DNA from: Sanderia malayensis
Taxonomy: Eukaryota; Cnidaria; Scyphozoa; Semaeostomeae; Pelagiidae
Assembly: GCA_013076295.1 (NCBI GenBank)
Contig: RQOL01000618.1
Span: forward strand, 1,240,001-1,304,000
DNA length: 64,000 nt
Direction: 5' to 3'
A program made the position numbers and the translations under genes. The notes under the pieces are model-generated. The model had not been told where the DNA came from and made no database searches. It worked only from the letters and a program-made list of their open reading frames with translations. Within the stretch, counting starts at the first letter, position 1, and the number at the start of each line of letters is the position of its first letter. Below, piece by piece: positions 25,296-47,645 of the stretch.

Positions 25296-25417
25296 CTCTT
25301 TTTGCTGTCGTCTTGGGGCTCCTCGTCTTCGCTTTGTTTGGAAACTGATAGAGAAATAACTGGTAAAACTATGTCACGTAATACTGACTGCAAATTTTTT
25401 TTCCCGAGATCGGCCAT
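25296..25417 (-). CDS. PDE4: PDE4 alternative first coding exon, most distal
   Basis: Reading on the minus strand, an ATG at 25417 opens MADLGKKNLQSVL..., an acidic 40-codon leader ending DDSKK plus two bases before the donor gtaact. The two leftover bases fit the UCR1 exon, which needs one base to finish its first codon (joined residue Ser). It lies about 18.5 kb upstream of UCR1. No acceptor is required because the frame starts with its own ATG. Function inferred: an isoform-specific N-terminus, which in PDE4 proteins directs subcellular targeting. The splice is predicted only. Confidence 0.6.
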
Positions 25418-28400
25418 TTTGTTACAGCATCACCTAAGATCACAACGAGAAAAACATTTCTGAAATCAAAACCAAAGATGATAAGAACAAGTTATTGAAA
25501 TATGTGCCTGAAAAACTCGACTTTATCGGTGTTTGCTGATACTGAAAAACCTAGACAAGGACACAGACTATATCGATGCCAACCAATCACAACATGATTT
25601 GACTGTCACATGATCATAAACGAAGAGTTTTGATTGGACGCTTTTCAAATGCATACAAACAGATAACAGAAACATGAAATATTCATATCCATTCTTCTTT
25701 TTTATACAGTAGCTAAATACGTATTTTCTGTAAATTTATCTCACGCTTTGTTTCGCTCAAAAGAAACCATTTAGTGAATCAACAACTGACGAGTTTCTCC
25801 ACGAAGTTCTTTCTCAGACAAACAATGCTCGAGTATGGGAAAAACCTTCCAACGTTACAAGGCAGGCTCTACTGAATTATTAATTCGAGGTTGAAAATGT
25901 ATGAATTGCATTACATTTGACCAAGAATCAGGCTTATTCAGCGACTGTTTTTACTTTACTTTCGCAAATCGTAGAAAAAGGCAATACACTCATTTTTATA
26001 AGCAATTTCAACTCGGGCTCAGTACTAAAAAATGCTTAGCTGGAAGGCGAATTTGAGTACTCAAAATTGCTTAGGAATTGCTTAACTTTTTGTTCGTGTT
26101 TTTTGAAAATAGATTAGAAAAAGGTAAATATAGGGCAGTATACATGTCAGAAGGCACGATGAATTAAAGATAAATAAAAAAAACTAGCGATAGATTTTGT
26201 TTGAAGCTATTCCTGTTAATAAGATGGTGTCAGTTCACATTTCCTGTTAAGTACTGAAAATACAATTTTTCATATTTCTTAGCAGTCTTCAATACATACT
26301 AAAATTGCTTAACTTTTTTCCTTGCCGAGTGCTGCCTTGCTTATAAAGCACTTGCTTATAAAAAAAATGAGTGTAATATGAGACCTTGAGTTGGAAAACA
26401 GAACAATTTTTAAAAAGAATCATTTCTATATTAGTTTTTGCAATAAAAAGACCAGCTGGTATCATAGCAAACAAAGATATATGCAGTTTAAACATTTCCT
26501 TTGTGACATTTGATCTTAATTTGTAAAATATTAAATACCTTGACAATCATTATTACAACTACAGTGATAATGACCCTTGAAAGAAAACAACGACGGAATA
26601 TACATATATGTGTTCTTTTGTGAATAAATTGGATTAGCATTGAGCATAAAAAGTTTCTTAATTTGATATGGAAATTGTGTTGTTGTAGTACTAACAGATT
26701 ATTATTAATCGGCTTCGCATTTTCTCATCGGGGTGTAAAATTGCCTTATTGTTTTCAAGCAGTGTTGAATAGATAAAAGACCCAGGGCGTCACGAAAACA
26801 ACCTGTGCAGGTCAAAATAAAAAATTACAATCCCTTCCAAACAAAATTAACGAAATTCTTCATATTCACTGAGGTCAATCGTGCATAAACCGAAATCAAT
26901 GGACTCGTTTTTTAAAATGAAAACTAACTTACAATAATTATTCTTCAGCAGAAATAATACTAAGGTTTCTGGTTTTGGCCCTCACAGTTCTAATTTCTTA
27001 TAAACCAGATTTCTAATTTCTTATAAATTTCTAGTTTCTCATGGCTTATATATAAAAAAATGTAATTTGAAAAACAACACTTCGAGCTTCTTACACTTCG
27101 TTTGTTATCAATCTATGGCCAACCAAAACAGTCAATTTCAATGATGTTCTAATAAAAGTTTCTGTGTATCTTCACTTCTTCGCTCAAAATCGAAGAAAAC
27201 AAGCGAAAAAACTTTGGATCTGCTATTAAAAACAGCTGAAGTGAAGTACTGGCTGTGTTTTGTTTGACATGGGAAGTCAACACAAGGTGCTAGAAACCGT
27301 CAGCTGAGGCGAGTTAAATAGTTTTTAAGCAAAAATTTATTCGTAACCAAAGACACAAGTAAAGGCAATTGGTTTGGCCCAGCATGACTTAATTTATCCG
27401 ATTCCAAATATTCAACTGCCAATTCAAGAAATGCAGGATTAAAATTTGATGAAAAAATAAACCCAGAACAATGCAGAGTCGAAAATTCTGAAGAGGTTTG
27501 TTCACGTCAGTTAAATTTGAGTCTACAATTTCAATTAAATTCAAACATCGCGTCAACAATTTTTAATGAAACAAAGTCTTTTATGGTGGCCCAGCGTTAT
27601 CATGGAAAAATTGCAGTATAATTTCACACAATTGAATTTATTTACAATCTGAATATCAAAATGAACGTCATCCACTTTTTAACAGCCGATAAAAAGCAAT
27701 TTCAATGGACAAATTTTTCATGGCTGAAGGATTTGTTCCCTGGTACAAAATATTACACACAGGCAATTAAATGAATATGAAATTCAAATTTGACGAAATT
27801 ATCAGACTGTGAACGGGAACAAAAACATTGTAAATAGAAGAATTTAAATTTTAATATATACAATGTCGCAGATTAAAATTCCTTGTGAAAGAATGACGCA
27901 ACTGGCACATTTTGTAATATGTATTTATTTTGATAAAAGAATAATGTTTATAAAAATACTCAGGCTCAACATTGCAAAAAGAAAATAAAGATTTAAGAAT
28001 AACAATTAAAGCTCGGGAAAATTTTCAATATTCTTATAAAAAAAGTTTGTAAAATGTTTGCGTTACACCTACTGTTCAAAGTTTTGGCTCTTCTGATGAA
28101 CAAACATGAAATGAAGTCAGCGAAGCAAACTTTAACGACTTCGAAAAGACAACCCAGACTTGCATGGAGATAGGGCAATGATAAGGAATGTGATTTTGAT
28201 TCAGACTCATAGCAACAAACTATTGAAAATTCAATAGGAGAGCAAAAGAAAGACCGAGAAAAATCCCACTCTTCGCAGCAATGTATTATGTATAACCTTT
28301 TATGGCCTAGATCGAACCCAAAACAAACGCAAAATTCACAGATTCTGATTTATGCTTCAATTGCCTCTAAACTGGGCCACATATTGAAAATTTGAAGAGA

Positions 28401-29348
28401 GTTTTATGAGGATGAACGTGTAGAAAAGCTAAACAAATTCAAATCCAAAATCTTACCGTTCACTTCTTACTCTGTCGAAACATGACTCTAACAGAAAACC
28501 TTTGAATGGTGTTGCCAAAGTAATGCCTTTAGCGAACATTGACTCTATTGTTGTGTTAAAAGAAAAAATGTTCCTCAGCAGGTTAATTTGGATTCATCTT
28601 GAAAAGTACCCGCAATTGCCAGGATGCAAACAGGCTCATTCTTATTTACTTCTTCTCTTCCTCTTTTTGACTTGTTTTCAACTTCTCGTGTCGCGTGATT
28701 AACCAAGTAACAGCCCCCGGGTCAGCCAACCCCGAACAGCTGATCACAATTGTAAAAACAGTGCAAAACGGGTGGGGTTTAATGCTTGCAAAAACCTCAA
28801 GGCTTAAACTTAATCGCATAAAATACCCATATGGAAACATTGATAAACGTTGCGGGTGCTAGAAAATGGTTAGAAAACTTGTTTCTTAGCAAATGCTGGA
28901 CATGGGTTAATAAATGTTTAACACAGCAAAAAATCACATGAAAATGTAAACTTGTTGTTCAAGCTTCATAAATAAATCTTTCAAAAATTAACATTGTTCA
29001 ACTTTTTATCATAGAACACAATCTTATCCTTCTAAAGCTAATACTCCATTTTATTAATGATATAGTTGGATGCACAAAGACTTTTGCAAAGCTTGAAAAG
29101 GAAAACTTCAAGAAATCAATCAGAAATGAACACAGAGATTTATGGGCAGAAGATGACACAAAAACTACAACATTTTCAGTTAATTTTTAACTTTATATAA
29201 GAATTCAACCAGAAAATGGATATATGAAGAGAGGTGACTCTTTTCCTGAAAAAAATAATGAAAATCCTGGGTTACAATCAGCACATCTAAAACTAGAGCT
29301 ATAAATCAATGAGAAAGGTTTCTTAAATAAAAAAATACTTACTTCAAA
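25418..29348. other. Gene-poor interval between the PDE4 5' end and the RPS28 3' end
   Basis: Presumed to hold the distal PDE4 promoter, just beyond 25417. All open frames are short and without motifs; the sequence is AT-rich. I see no transposon ends with target duplications. Confidence 0.5.
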
Positions 29349-30246
29349 TCATCTTAATCTTCTAGCTTCTCTTTCAGATTCCAATAAAGTCAATAAATCT
29401 CCTTCTCTAACAGGTCCTTTGACATTTCTGATGATATGTCTGGAATCATCCAGGAATTCAACACGCACCTTAACATAAATGAATAAAAAATGCTGGTTTA
29501 TAAATGCATTATGTCATTTTACCATTCAAGTTACCCACCATACTCTCTTATTCGGAACAAAAAAGGCAAAAAGCAACATTACGTGAAGCATAGGTTGTTT
29601 TATTCATGTTGGTGCATTAATATATACCACGCACCTGTGTACACTGTCCTTGAGACCCTGTTCTCCCAAGAATCTTTACCACCTTAAGAAAAGATAAGAA
29701 AATTATTAGAAAGGGAAAAACTCAGCCCAAAGTCAATCTGCAGTATAAAGTCAGTGTCCCATTAAAACCAGTCTCAAAATCTATGCAATAGTCTTGCTTT
29801 CCCAGGGGCAGTTAAGCCCATTAAGCCCAGTCAAGTAACACTAACCAAATAAGTTATTAGCCTGTTTGTGTAAAGTTGTGAAAGTCAAAATGTTGGTCTT
29901 TAGGTACTCTTTTAACATGATTGGGTTAAAAACTTTGTGATTATTGGCCTTTTAAATGGATCAGGTTACAATTTCGATAATTTGACTTTGAGAAATTAAC
30001 CCGAATGGGCTCAATATAATTCTTTCGAGCTAATGTTCCATGATAAGGTTTAATATCCCTCCCCTCGAGTTTTTGTTTAGGCCGCCTGAAAAAATGGCTG
30101 ATTCAGTCTTAACACATGAAGTATTTTTCGCAGGTAACAAGAGATTTTGATATCAAATAAACTAAAACTGGGTAAAATATAACCTACAATGAATTAGTTT
30201 AGCTTGATAGTTGATGAAATACCTTTGCGTGTCTTGGTTTATCCAT
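29349..30246 (-). CDS. RPS28: Small ribosomal subunit protein eS28
   Basis: Cytosolic 40S ribosomal protein near the mRNA exit channel. Exons: 30223-30246 ([11 protein letters not shown]), 29635-29682 ([16 protein letters not shown]), 29349-29468 ([18 protein letters not shown]... to [10 protein letters not shown], stop TGA). All splice in phase 0 with AG/GT sites. The 63 residues compare with 69 in human; the difference lies in the N-terminus, as in other invertebrate eS28 proteins. The last 39 residues are almost invariant in the family. It is isolated on the minus strand between PDE4 and RAD54L. Upstream of the start there is a C/T-rich stretch (tttcctaccacgc) that could be a 5'TOP-type start, but the cap site is not visible. 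Confidence 0.97.
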
Positions 30247-31130
30247 TTCTCTTGTTGGAGTTTTCACTTCGCTCTGAAATCTGTGAAGCGCGTGGTAGGA
30301 AAGACAGAAATTGTCAAAGCACAGGGATAAAAAGGTGATGGCAGTGGGTGCATTGCGCAACTGCAAAAATAACATTAAATTGAATTGTTCATCTTCGCTA
30401 AACGCAAAGAGATGTCATGGTCATAAAAAATTAATCAATTAACCGAATAAAGGACTAAACTTGCATCTTGTTAATAAACAAGAAAGCAAGCACAGCTTTG
30501 AAAAATTTAAACTGAAAAATAACTCGTCCTCTTGATATTACATGAAATTTTAGCTGTATTTAAAATGTAATTTGAACTCAAATACATATTAAAGAAGGCA
30601 AATTTAAGAAACAATATGTTGACCGTATTTAATATGAAAACGGCGCTGTTTTATCTTGACATAAGAAACATATTTGTATTTAATGTTTATAACTTTATTT
30701 CAACAAGCCAATTATCCAGTATTTTCAAAGCTTAAGAAAACGTCGAAAGAGCAAGTGGAATGACAATATGTTTGCCTAAGTTTCGGTAAACTATTTAATT
30801 AGAATTGATCTACGTAATAATGCAGATGTTTGAAGTTAATGAGAAGACGGCATTCAAAATTAATGCGAGATTCATGAATTTAGAATACATAATAATCGTT
30901 AGTTATAATAATAAAAATAATAGCAAGGATGATAAAGAAGATTGTGATAACAAAGATATATTTCCAATTACGGTTGAGCCTCGTTGAATTAAGTTAAACC
31001 TCGATGAACACCAAAAATAAAGTGAAATATGCTCGAATTTTTGAGTGAAAACGGGAGCAATTAACATGATGAAATTCAACATTAGAGGAGTAAAAAAATT
31101 GAGCAACTCAAAACCAACGGTATCATTAAA

Positions 31131-31252
31131 AACCTGCATATAAGGACCAATGGATTGAGAACCTCAAAGATGATATTTCTGCTCAAAACAATAAGAAAAC
31201 AACAGGCTGGATGCAAAATTTAAAAGTTTCATATGCGGGGTTTTTACTGTGA
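31131..31252. mobile_element. MITE, family A
   Basis: Starts aacctgcatataaggacc and ends catatgcggggtttttactg, imperfect inverted ends of the dispersed family, with ctcaaaacaataagaaaaca inside. It sits just beyond the RAD54L stop codon. Confidence 0.55.
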
Positions 31253-31274
31253 GTTAGGAACTGTATATCCGTAC

Positions 31275-41362
<10,088 letters not shown>

Positions 41363-44300
41363 AATTGAAGGCTTTTGAGTTCAGCTTCGACACTTTCCAA
41401 ACAAAAACCCTTGGTAAGGGTAAAATGGAACAAAAGTTGGGCTGATCTTCTGCTATCTTGCAAGGTAGACTATGCTATCTTTCCAGAGGAATATGGTGCT
41501 TAAGATCGATTTCCATCGCAGCAAGCAAAGTAATATACTTGCTTTGACTTATTTGGTCTTCTACAACGCAAAAATTGGTATCTCATTGACAATTTCTTAA
41601 ATAAAAAAATTTAGGCCACTATTTTTCTTTACCGCGTTTTTTCCAATTCCTCCTCCGCAGCAAGCGTGCACAGCTCCTTGCTGCAATCCAAAGAAGATCA
41701 AAATTTGCTTTATACGGCTTCAAAAAACCAGTATACTCCTCTCTTGTATATTTATCTTAATTATATGATTTGCATATTTTTATACAATTTAAGACCTTGA
41801 AAATCGGCTGGTATTCAATCGGGGTCTCTAAATGGAATGGCAAACGATACAAACTTATCTTTAGCTGCGGAGATTTACACATTAGTATATGTGGAACGAA
41901 ATTTTCTTCTAACTCATGCAAATATTCTATGGAAATGACTTCATATATTATTTTCGACAAAATGCTGGTGACTTCATAGAAAGTAGCTTGATGGAAATTT
42001 CACATTATAGAAGAGCTTGCAAACTGGAGCAGGTGTGGAAAGTCTTGAAGCAAAGAAATTACATTTGTTTACAATTGTTCATTGTCGACCCATGCATTTG
42101 TCGCATTTGTGTGGAAGTGTATATATTACTGATAGCATTTTCTCAAAACTACAAAGTGCCAATTGCAAATAAGCAATAATATTAATCTATTTGACAGATG
42201 GACTCATGATACGTAGACATCAACAAGTATATAGTTTTCTTCACAAACTTCACAACTTGGGCATTTGTTTGCAATAATTATGTATGTTTGCTAACCGAAT
42301 CTATTTTAACCCTGTTATCAAAAACAGCTATTCCAATTGAAGCTTCGTATTGAATAGATATGTTCATTAATCTAAAGTCTTGTCTCGCACTAATATTTAA
42401 GCTAAAATTGTCGTCTGTTTCAGTTGAATAACATTGTAAGTGGTTTTGCAAATTAGGCCAGCTGCACTGTACAACTCACTTCTTCCTTTTTCAAAGCAAA
42501 TTTGCACAATTCTGGCTGCATCAGTGACAATCGTATGAGACCACGTGGTTTGGACAAGGTTCAAAAGAGACGTGACGAAACCGTTTAGCACATCAATGGG
42601 TCACGAAATTTTCATAATTAAATTCCGACGAATTCACTTAGCAAATTTCAAGAAATGTTCTTCGTCAATTTGGGGTGCACAAAGAAAAGCATGCATGTAT
42701 ACAGTGGAAAATCTCGTTATAACGGTTCTCAAAGAATTTTGTTATGTCGGGAAGTTTGTTAAATAGATTGTTTTTGTGAAACAGAGAAAAAATAGGATGG
42801 AAAGAGAGGGACTTTTAAGCTCCAAGGTTGGGGGAATTGGTAATTGTAAACGTTCTGCCATTTTTTACTGAATTGACGAAGCCGATAAAAACTCGTGATG
42901 AAGAAGGTCCTTCTTCTCAAGTACAGAAGATATAACTTCTTCTGAAAATAGTGTACAAATACATACACAAGATCAAAATAACATGCTAGGATATTGAATA
43001 TTCCCAGTACACATCCGTGGATTAGTCGAAACACGGCGTTTTTTATGCAAAGAAAACTCTAACCGCGACATGAAATGATCAATTCTGAATCTCGACATGA
43101 TAAAAACAAGGTGGCCGCCATATTGTTGCTTATCAAAGAACCACAAAGGACTCATACTTATTAATCCATGGTTACTTTACGAAATCTTGTTAACAGAAAG
43201 CAACCATATTGAGGGGATAACGAGCTAATTGCTGCATGTCAGTAAAAGTCATTCAGGGAAAAGGCATTTTAGGCGAATAAAATTCATTTTGTTTTTTCAA
43301 CTTGCAACACAGCTGCGTGTTGCTCAATTAAACTAATTTCCTAACAGAAAGCATAAAACGTCTAATTCCAAGGAGAAATTTCAAACAGACGTGATCACAT
43401 CCTTTCGAAAAGTAGAGCGATCATTTTTAACAAGAACTGACCAATCAAAGAGTAGCATTTCTCATGACAAAATTCTGCACTGTCGCTGGTCGATCAGCAA
43501 ATAAACAGACTTATAGGTCTGATACTGATACATTATGAAAATAAATAGCGAAATTATTTTATATTGATTTAGACAAAGAGGTTTGGTGACATGGCTGATC
43601 TTCATTCCGCGTGTGCATTAACTATGATTAACTGTTCTTTGTAAAGATGGAAATGAGACAGATGTTTCGAGCAGAAAACGTCCGCTGGGTGACTGGTAGG
43701 GGAAATGAGCCTAGATTACCGAGACAAAAAGCCAGAGAATCAAACAATACGATCACGCAGTGATGCAAGAGTGGCCAAGCTACATTGCAAAAGACACAAC
43801 ACGGCGAGGTTTAATCCTCCGAGACAATGAAACACTGCATAACTATTGTTCGAATTTTGGTCATTTGCAGTAAGTAAGAGCAATATGTTGTAAACATCTG
43901 ATGCAAATGAAGGTTTAGAGGGATTTTATCATAATTAAAGCTATTTTTGAACGCAGTGGGTAGATAATGCAAAGATGATTGTGGTATTTTGCCAAGCCCA
44001 GCTGCAAGTTAATTGCAAAAAATAGATCAGTTCGGTAAGAAAGACACCTATAGCTATAGCAAGGCATGGAAGAGAAGAAAAATTCTGTGTTCAATTCATT
44101 AAAACTTTTGCATGACAAATAAACGTTCATTAATTCTATTCAGTGTACATCTACTTAAATAATTTCCATTTATCTTATAACTGCATCCCTGTAAATATAT
44201 ATATATAATCTGTTCTGTATAATATTCTAAATTTGCTGTGATAGTGAACTAAATATATTGCGTCTTTATCTCATGATGATTAGCTACAGCAGTCTATAGC

Positions 44301-44509
44301 AGTGCAGACTACATACCATCATGGCTCACACGCAAATCAAGTGACAGTAATGATCGATGTGACACCATTACACGGTGCAGCGTAAATGGCAATGCATCAC
44401 TATAGCAATGGTTAAAGCCTGACTCGCACAAACTTACAATAGCAACGAAATGCGATTTATAAAAAGCATGATCACAACAAATAACAATGATCGATACTAT
44501 TGGGATTAG
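41363..44509. other. Interval between the RAD54L start and the zinc-finger gene
   Basis: Presumably contains the RAD54L promoter just beyond 41362. Minus-strand open pieces at 41757-41960 and 42397-42591 read like protein but could not be joined into a gene or matched to a family. The remainder shows nothing. Confidence 0.45.
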
Positions 44510-47500
44510 TTATTCCGAATTAGCAGCAACTCTTTTGCAGTTGGCAATATGTGCTTTGAGTTCTCCCCTCTTCGCGAACGTCTGCTTACAGAACCGACAT
44601 CTGTAGGGCTTCTGGTCCGTGTGCGAATGCATGTGAAACTTCAGGTTGGACAGTTTGTTGAATGACTTCTTGCAGACACTGCACTCGTAAGGTTTTTCGC
44701 CTGTGTGAATAAGAATATGATTTCTGAGGTTACCCTTCTGGTGAAAGCCCTTTCCGCAAATCTTACACGAGAACTCCTTGTCATTGCTGTGCGTGCGCAA
44801 GTGCGTCTTGAGCGTCGACGAGCGGTTGAACGATTTCTGACAAACGCTGCAGCGGTGCGGTCGCTGGCTCGTGTGTATGATCTTGTGTCGGCAAAGCGTG
44901 CTGGACAGGCGAAAGCCTTTACCGCACGTTGGACAAACGAACGGCTTCAACGTCGTGTGCGACGGCATTTTACGGTGTATATTGAGCGTGTATTTCGTTT
45001 TAAACGTCTTGTCGCATTGGTTGCATTGGAACTGCGGTTTGAGATCGAGACTATCGTTATCTTCATCTTCGTCGCATGGCAATGCATCTTTCAAAGACGA
45101 TGATGATGATGATGATACCTTAGCATACGTGATGGCATCAGATCTAATACCATGACCGTGATGATGATAATGATGATGATGACCGTGATGATGATGATGA
45201 TGATTATGATGACTATGATTATGTTGAAGCATGTATCTGACTGCGTTGCTGTCCAACCCACCTTTGGCTAGGCCTTCTTTCCAACTCACACAACTGTCGT
45301 CAGCTAAATCACTCAACGGAAATAATGTTGATGATGATGATTCTGAAAATGGTGACGATGACTCGCTTTCGCTATTCTCCAAGTCAAGAAGATCGTACCT
45401 ATCAGAGCCAGCCTCGCTTCCGTACACGCTGCTCCCCGGTGCGCCATCGCAGTTGTCAAGAACGATGCGCGACAGAATGCTTCCAACTTGCTGCGCAGTG
45501 GTCTCTTCGGCAATTCGATCACCATCGGACATAACATGCATCATTTTCTCATTGCTAATGCTTCTGATGACACTCTCCCCTCTGCATGAGACTTTAGACT
45601 CTGTAAAAACAAAGTGATAAATAGACATGAAATAGTTTATTATTATGCTTATGACGCAAAAGACATTGGAAGGTGTCTTAGCAACGCGGAAAGACCAGCT
45701 CAAATACCTGGATAGTTAAGCAACAGGGAAACAAGGCGAGATCAATCCACATTCCCTTCTAATTTCGCGCTGTCCTGTTCTTTACGTTTGATTCTCAAGT
45801 GTCTCTCTCTAAGGAATTGCAATAGTTTGCAATTCCTTTAAGAAGCACAAAAACAAACGAAACGTTACTTAAATTATAGCTCGCTTGCTTCGACAGGCAC
45901 GGCAGGTGCTGTTAAAATTCCTCTGTTTGACATATTAGATTGTTCTTTTTGTTTTTAAAAAATTCCCAATCAATATTTCATGCAGGCATGTACATGAATG
46001 AGAAACTTTCTCTTGTAATTTCGTCTAAAGGCTTGATTGTGGCGTTGAAAAGGAAATGACTAAGCTGTGCGTCTGCGCGCTATTTAACAAATTCAATATC
46101 CAATTGGCAAATATGAACAGTGGAGTCGATGTGACAACAGCGAAAACTGTATCCACCAAATGCTGTTTCGTTGAGCGGTGCTCGAAATGCAACAGGAGTG
46201 GCTTAGGAAACGTAGAATTCTTCCGGGCTTTTGCCTTCTAAAATCACTTGTTAATACAAAATATGCAGAACAGAAAATTTTGAAAGTTCGTTTGAAAGAG
46301 CGACACGCTTCTTAAGAGCCCCACCCAACAGCGGATTAGATTCTTAAGAACCTGAAATTATCAAAGTTGAAATCTTCTTCAAAAGCCCTTATTCCTATTA
46401 AAACAACATATATATTGCTATGAAAATAAAGAGTAACAAATTTTGCTTCCTTTCAGTTGCTTTTCATTGCACGATAAATCAAGAATAACATTGGAAAGAA
46501 TTTTGAAGAGAGATAGCAGAATATTAATGTCAAATACGGTCCTTCATGGTTGCCGTGAATAAAGCATTTTCCCGTTAGTTTTAAACTCAAAAAACCTGAC
46601 GAAGATGTGCAAAGATGTTTTACTTCTCAAAAACTTTGAAAGCATGAGCTGGGTTGATAATCTATTTCAAGGTATTTCATTTTCAAACAGTTGGACAAAA
46701 ATTGTTGGCGTGAACGCGGCAAAAGTCAGCGAATTTTAGTGGAAAAAGTAGCCTTAGATCAAAGTCTTGAGGAAACTGCGATCAATGACATTCAAGTCTG
46801 GTTTCTGAAACTCTGCTTCAGGATTATTCTCATATGAAAAGACAGCTTACGTCTGTGAGAATAATAAACTTGCTCGGTCTTTAAGTCCAGGCCAGATGGT
46901 ACCAAGCTTGGGGACAATATGACGACAACTGTTCGCAAAAGAATCACGAGAAGTTAAGAAAGAAAATTAAATCAACAAATAAAATTTTCTCATTTATAAA
47001 AGCTCCCTAAACGAAAAGAATAATTGAAGTTTGGTCGGTAATTAGTGATGCTAAAAGATGCGAACTCGTGCGAGAAGAACGTTGGCGAAATTTCATTTTC
47101 CAGCAAGTATAAATGAGCAATAAACAAAAACAAAATATTGAATTAGGGTTGCAATATTGCAAATAAAGAAGACTGAAAATAGCGCTATGTTTAGAAGCAA
47201 CGTATGCAAGCTATGATGGTAAAACGAAGTCCATTGACTTTGTCGGTAAAAAGTAAGTGCAATGAATATCAGCTGGAATATGAAGAAAATATTCACAAAA
47301 AACGTCATAAAACATTGGGTTTATTTCGGAGAATTAAGCAGGGAGTAATGAATTAAGCAGAGAGTAAAGTTGATAACTTCTTGACAAACAGACAATAACG
47401 TAGAGAGAAAAAATGCATTACTTCTTAGTTGTATTGCAATTCAAAGAAGAACACTCGCTTTTCATATCCTGCAGCATTATAACTCGCCGTGAATCGAGAG

Positions 47501-47645
47501 AAATTCATTAACTTAAACAAACAAGACCTTGAAAATATATTTACAAGCGAAACTCACCATTCTCATGATTGCTGCGGTTAACATCTCCGGTAGTTTGTTG
47601 TTCTTTTGGTTTGTCGAACCTCTTGACCAGGAAAGCTCTTGGCAT
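44510..47645 (-). CDS. SNAG-domain six-finger C2H2 transcription factor, GFI1/FEZF-like
   Basis: Exon 1 (47558-47645) starts MPRAFLVKRFDKP, a canonical SNAG repressor motif that recruits LSD1/CoREST-type complexes, and ends in phase 1 at gtgagt. Exon 2 (44510-45600) begins after tttttacag and completes the codon. Total 392 residues. Exon 2 encodes an acidic Ser-rich region, a His-rich run (about 20 His with Asn, Gly and Tyr), then six zinc fingers starting FQCNQCDKTF, FVCPTCGKGF, HRCSVCQKSF, FSCKICGKGF, YECSVCKKSF and YRCRFCKQTF; the last ends in Cys (C2HC). Fingers 2-5 resemble FEZF proteins most (STLCRHKIIHT, GKGFHQKGN, FHMHSH), whereas SNAG plus six fingers is the GFI1 layout. The exon 1 to exon 2 junction is inferred from phase and splice sites. 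The upstream extension of the exon 2 frame is intron. Confidence 0.85.
45601..47557. other. Intron of the SNAG zinc-finger gene
   Basis: About 1.96 kb with a consensus donor (gtgagt) and acceptor (tttttacag). No further exon, repeat or nested gene was recognised. Confidence 0.6.

Noticed and set aside
44705..45617. Several plus-strand frames of 69-132 codons
   Set aside because: They are antisense shadows of the zinc-finger exon on the minus strand.
45601..45703. Upstream extension of the zinc-finger frame (MSWSFRVAKTP...)
   Set aside because: A strong acceptor (tttttacag) at 45601 and the SNAG exon in the matching phase indicate this is intron.
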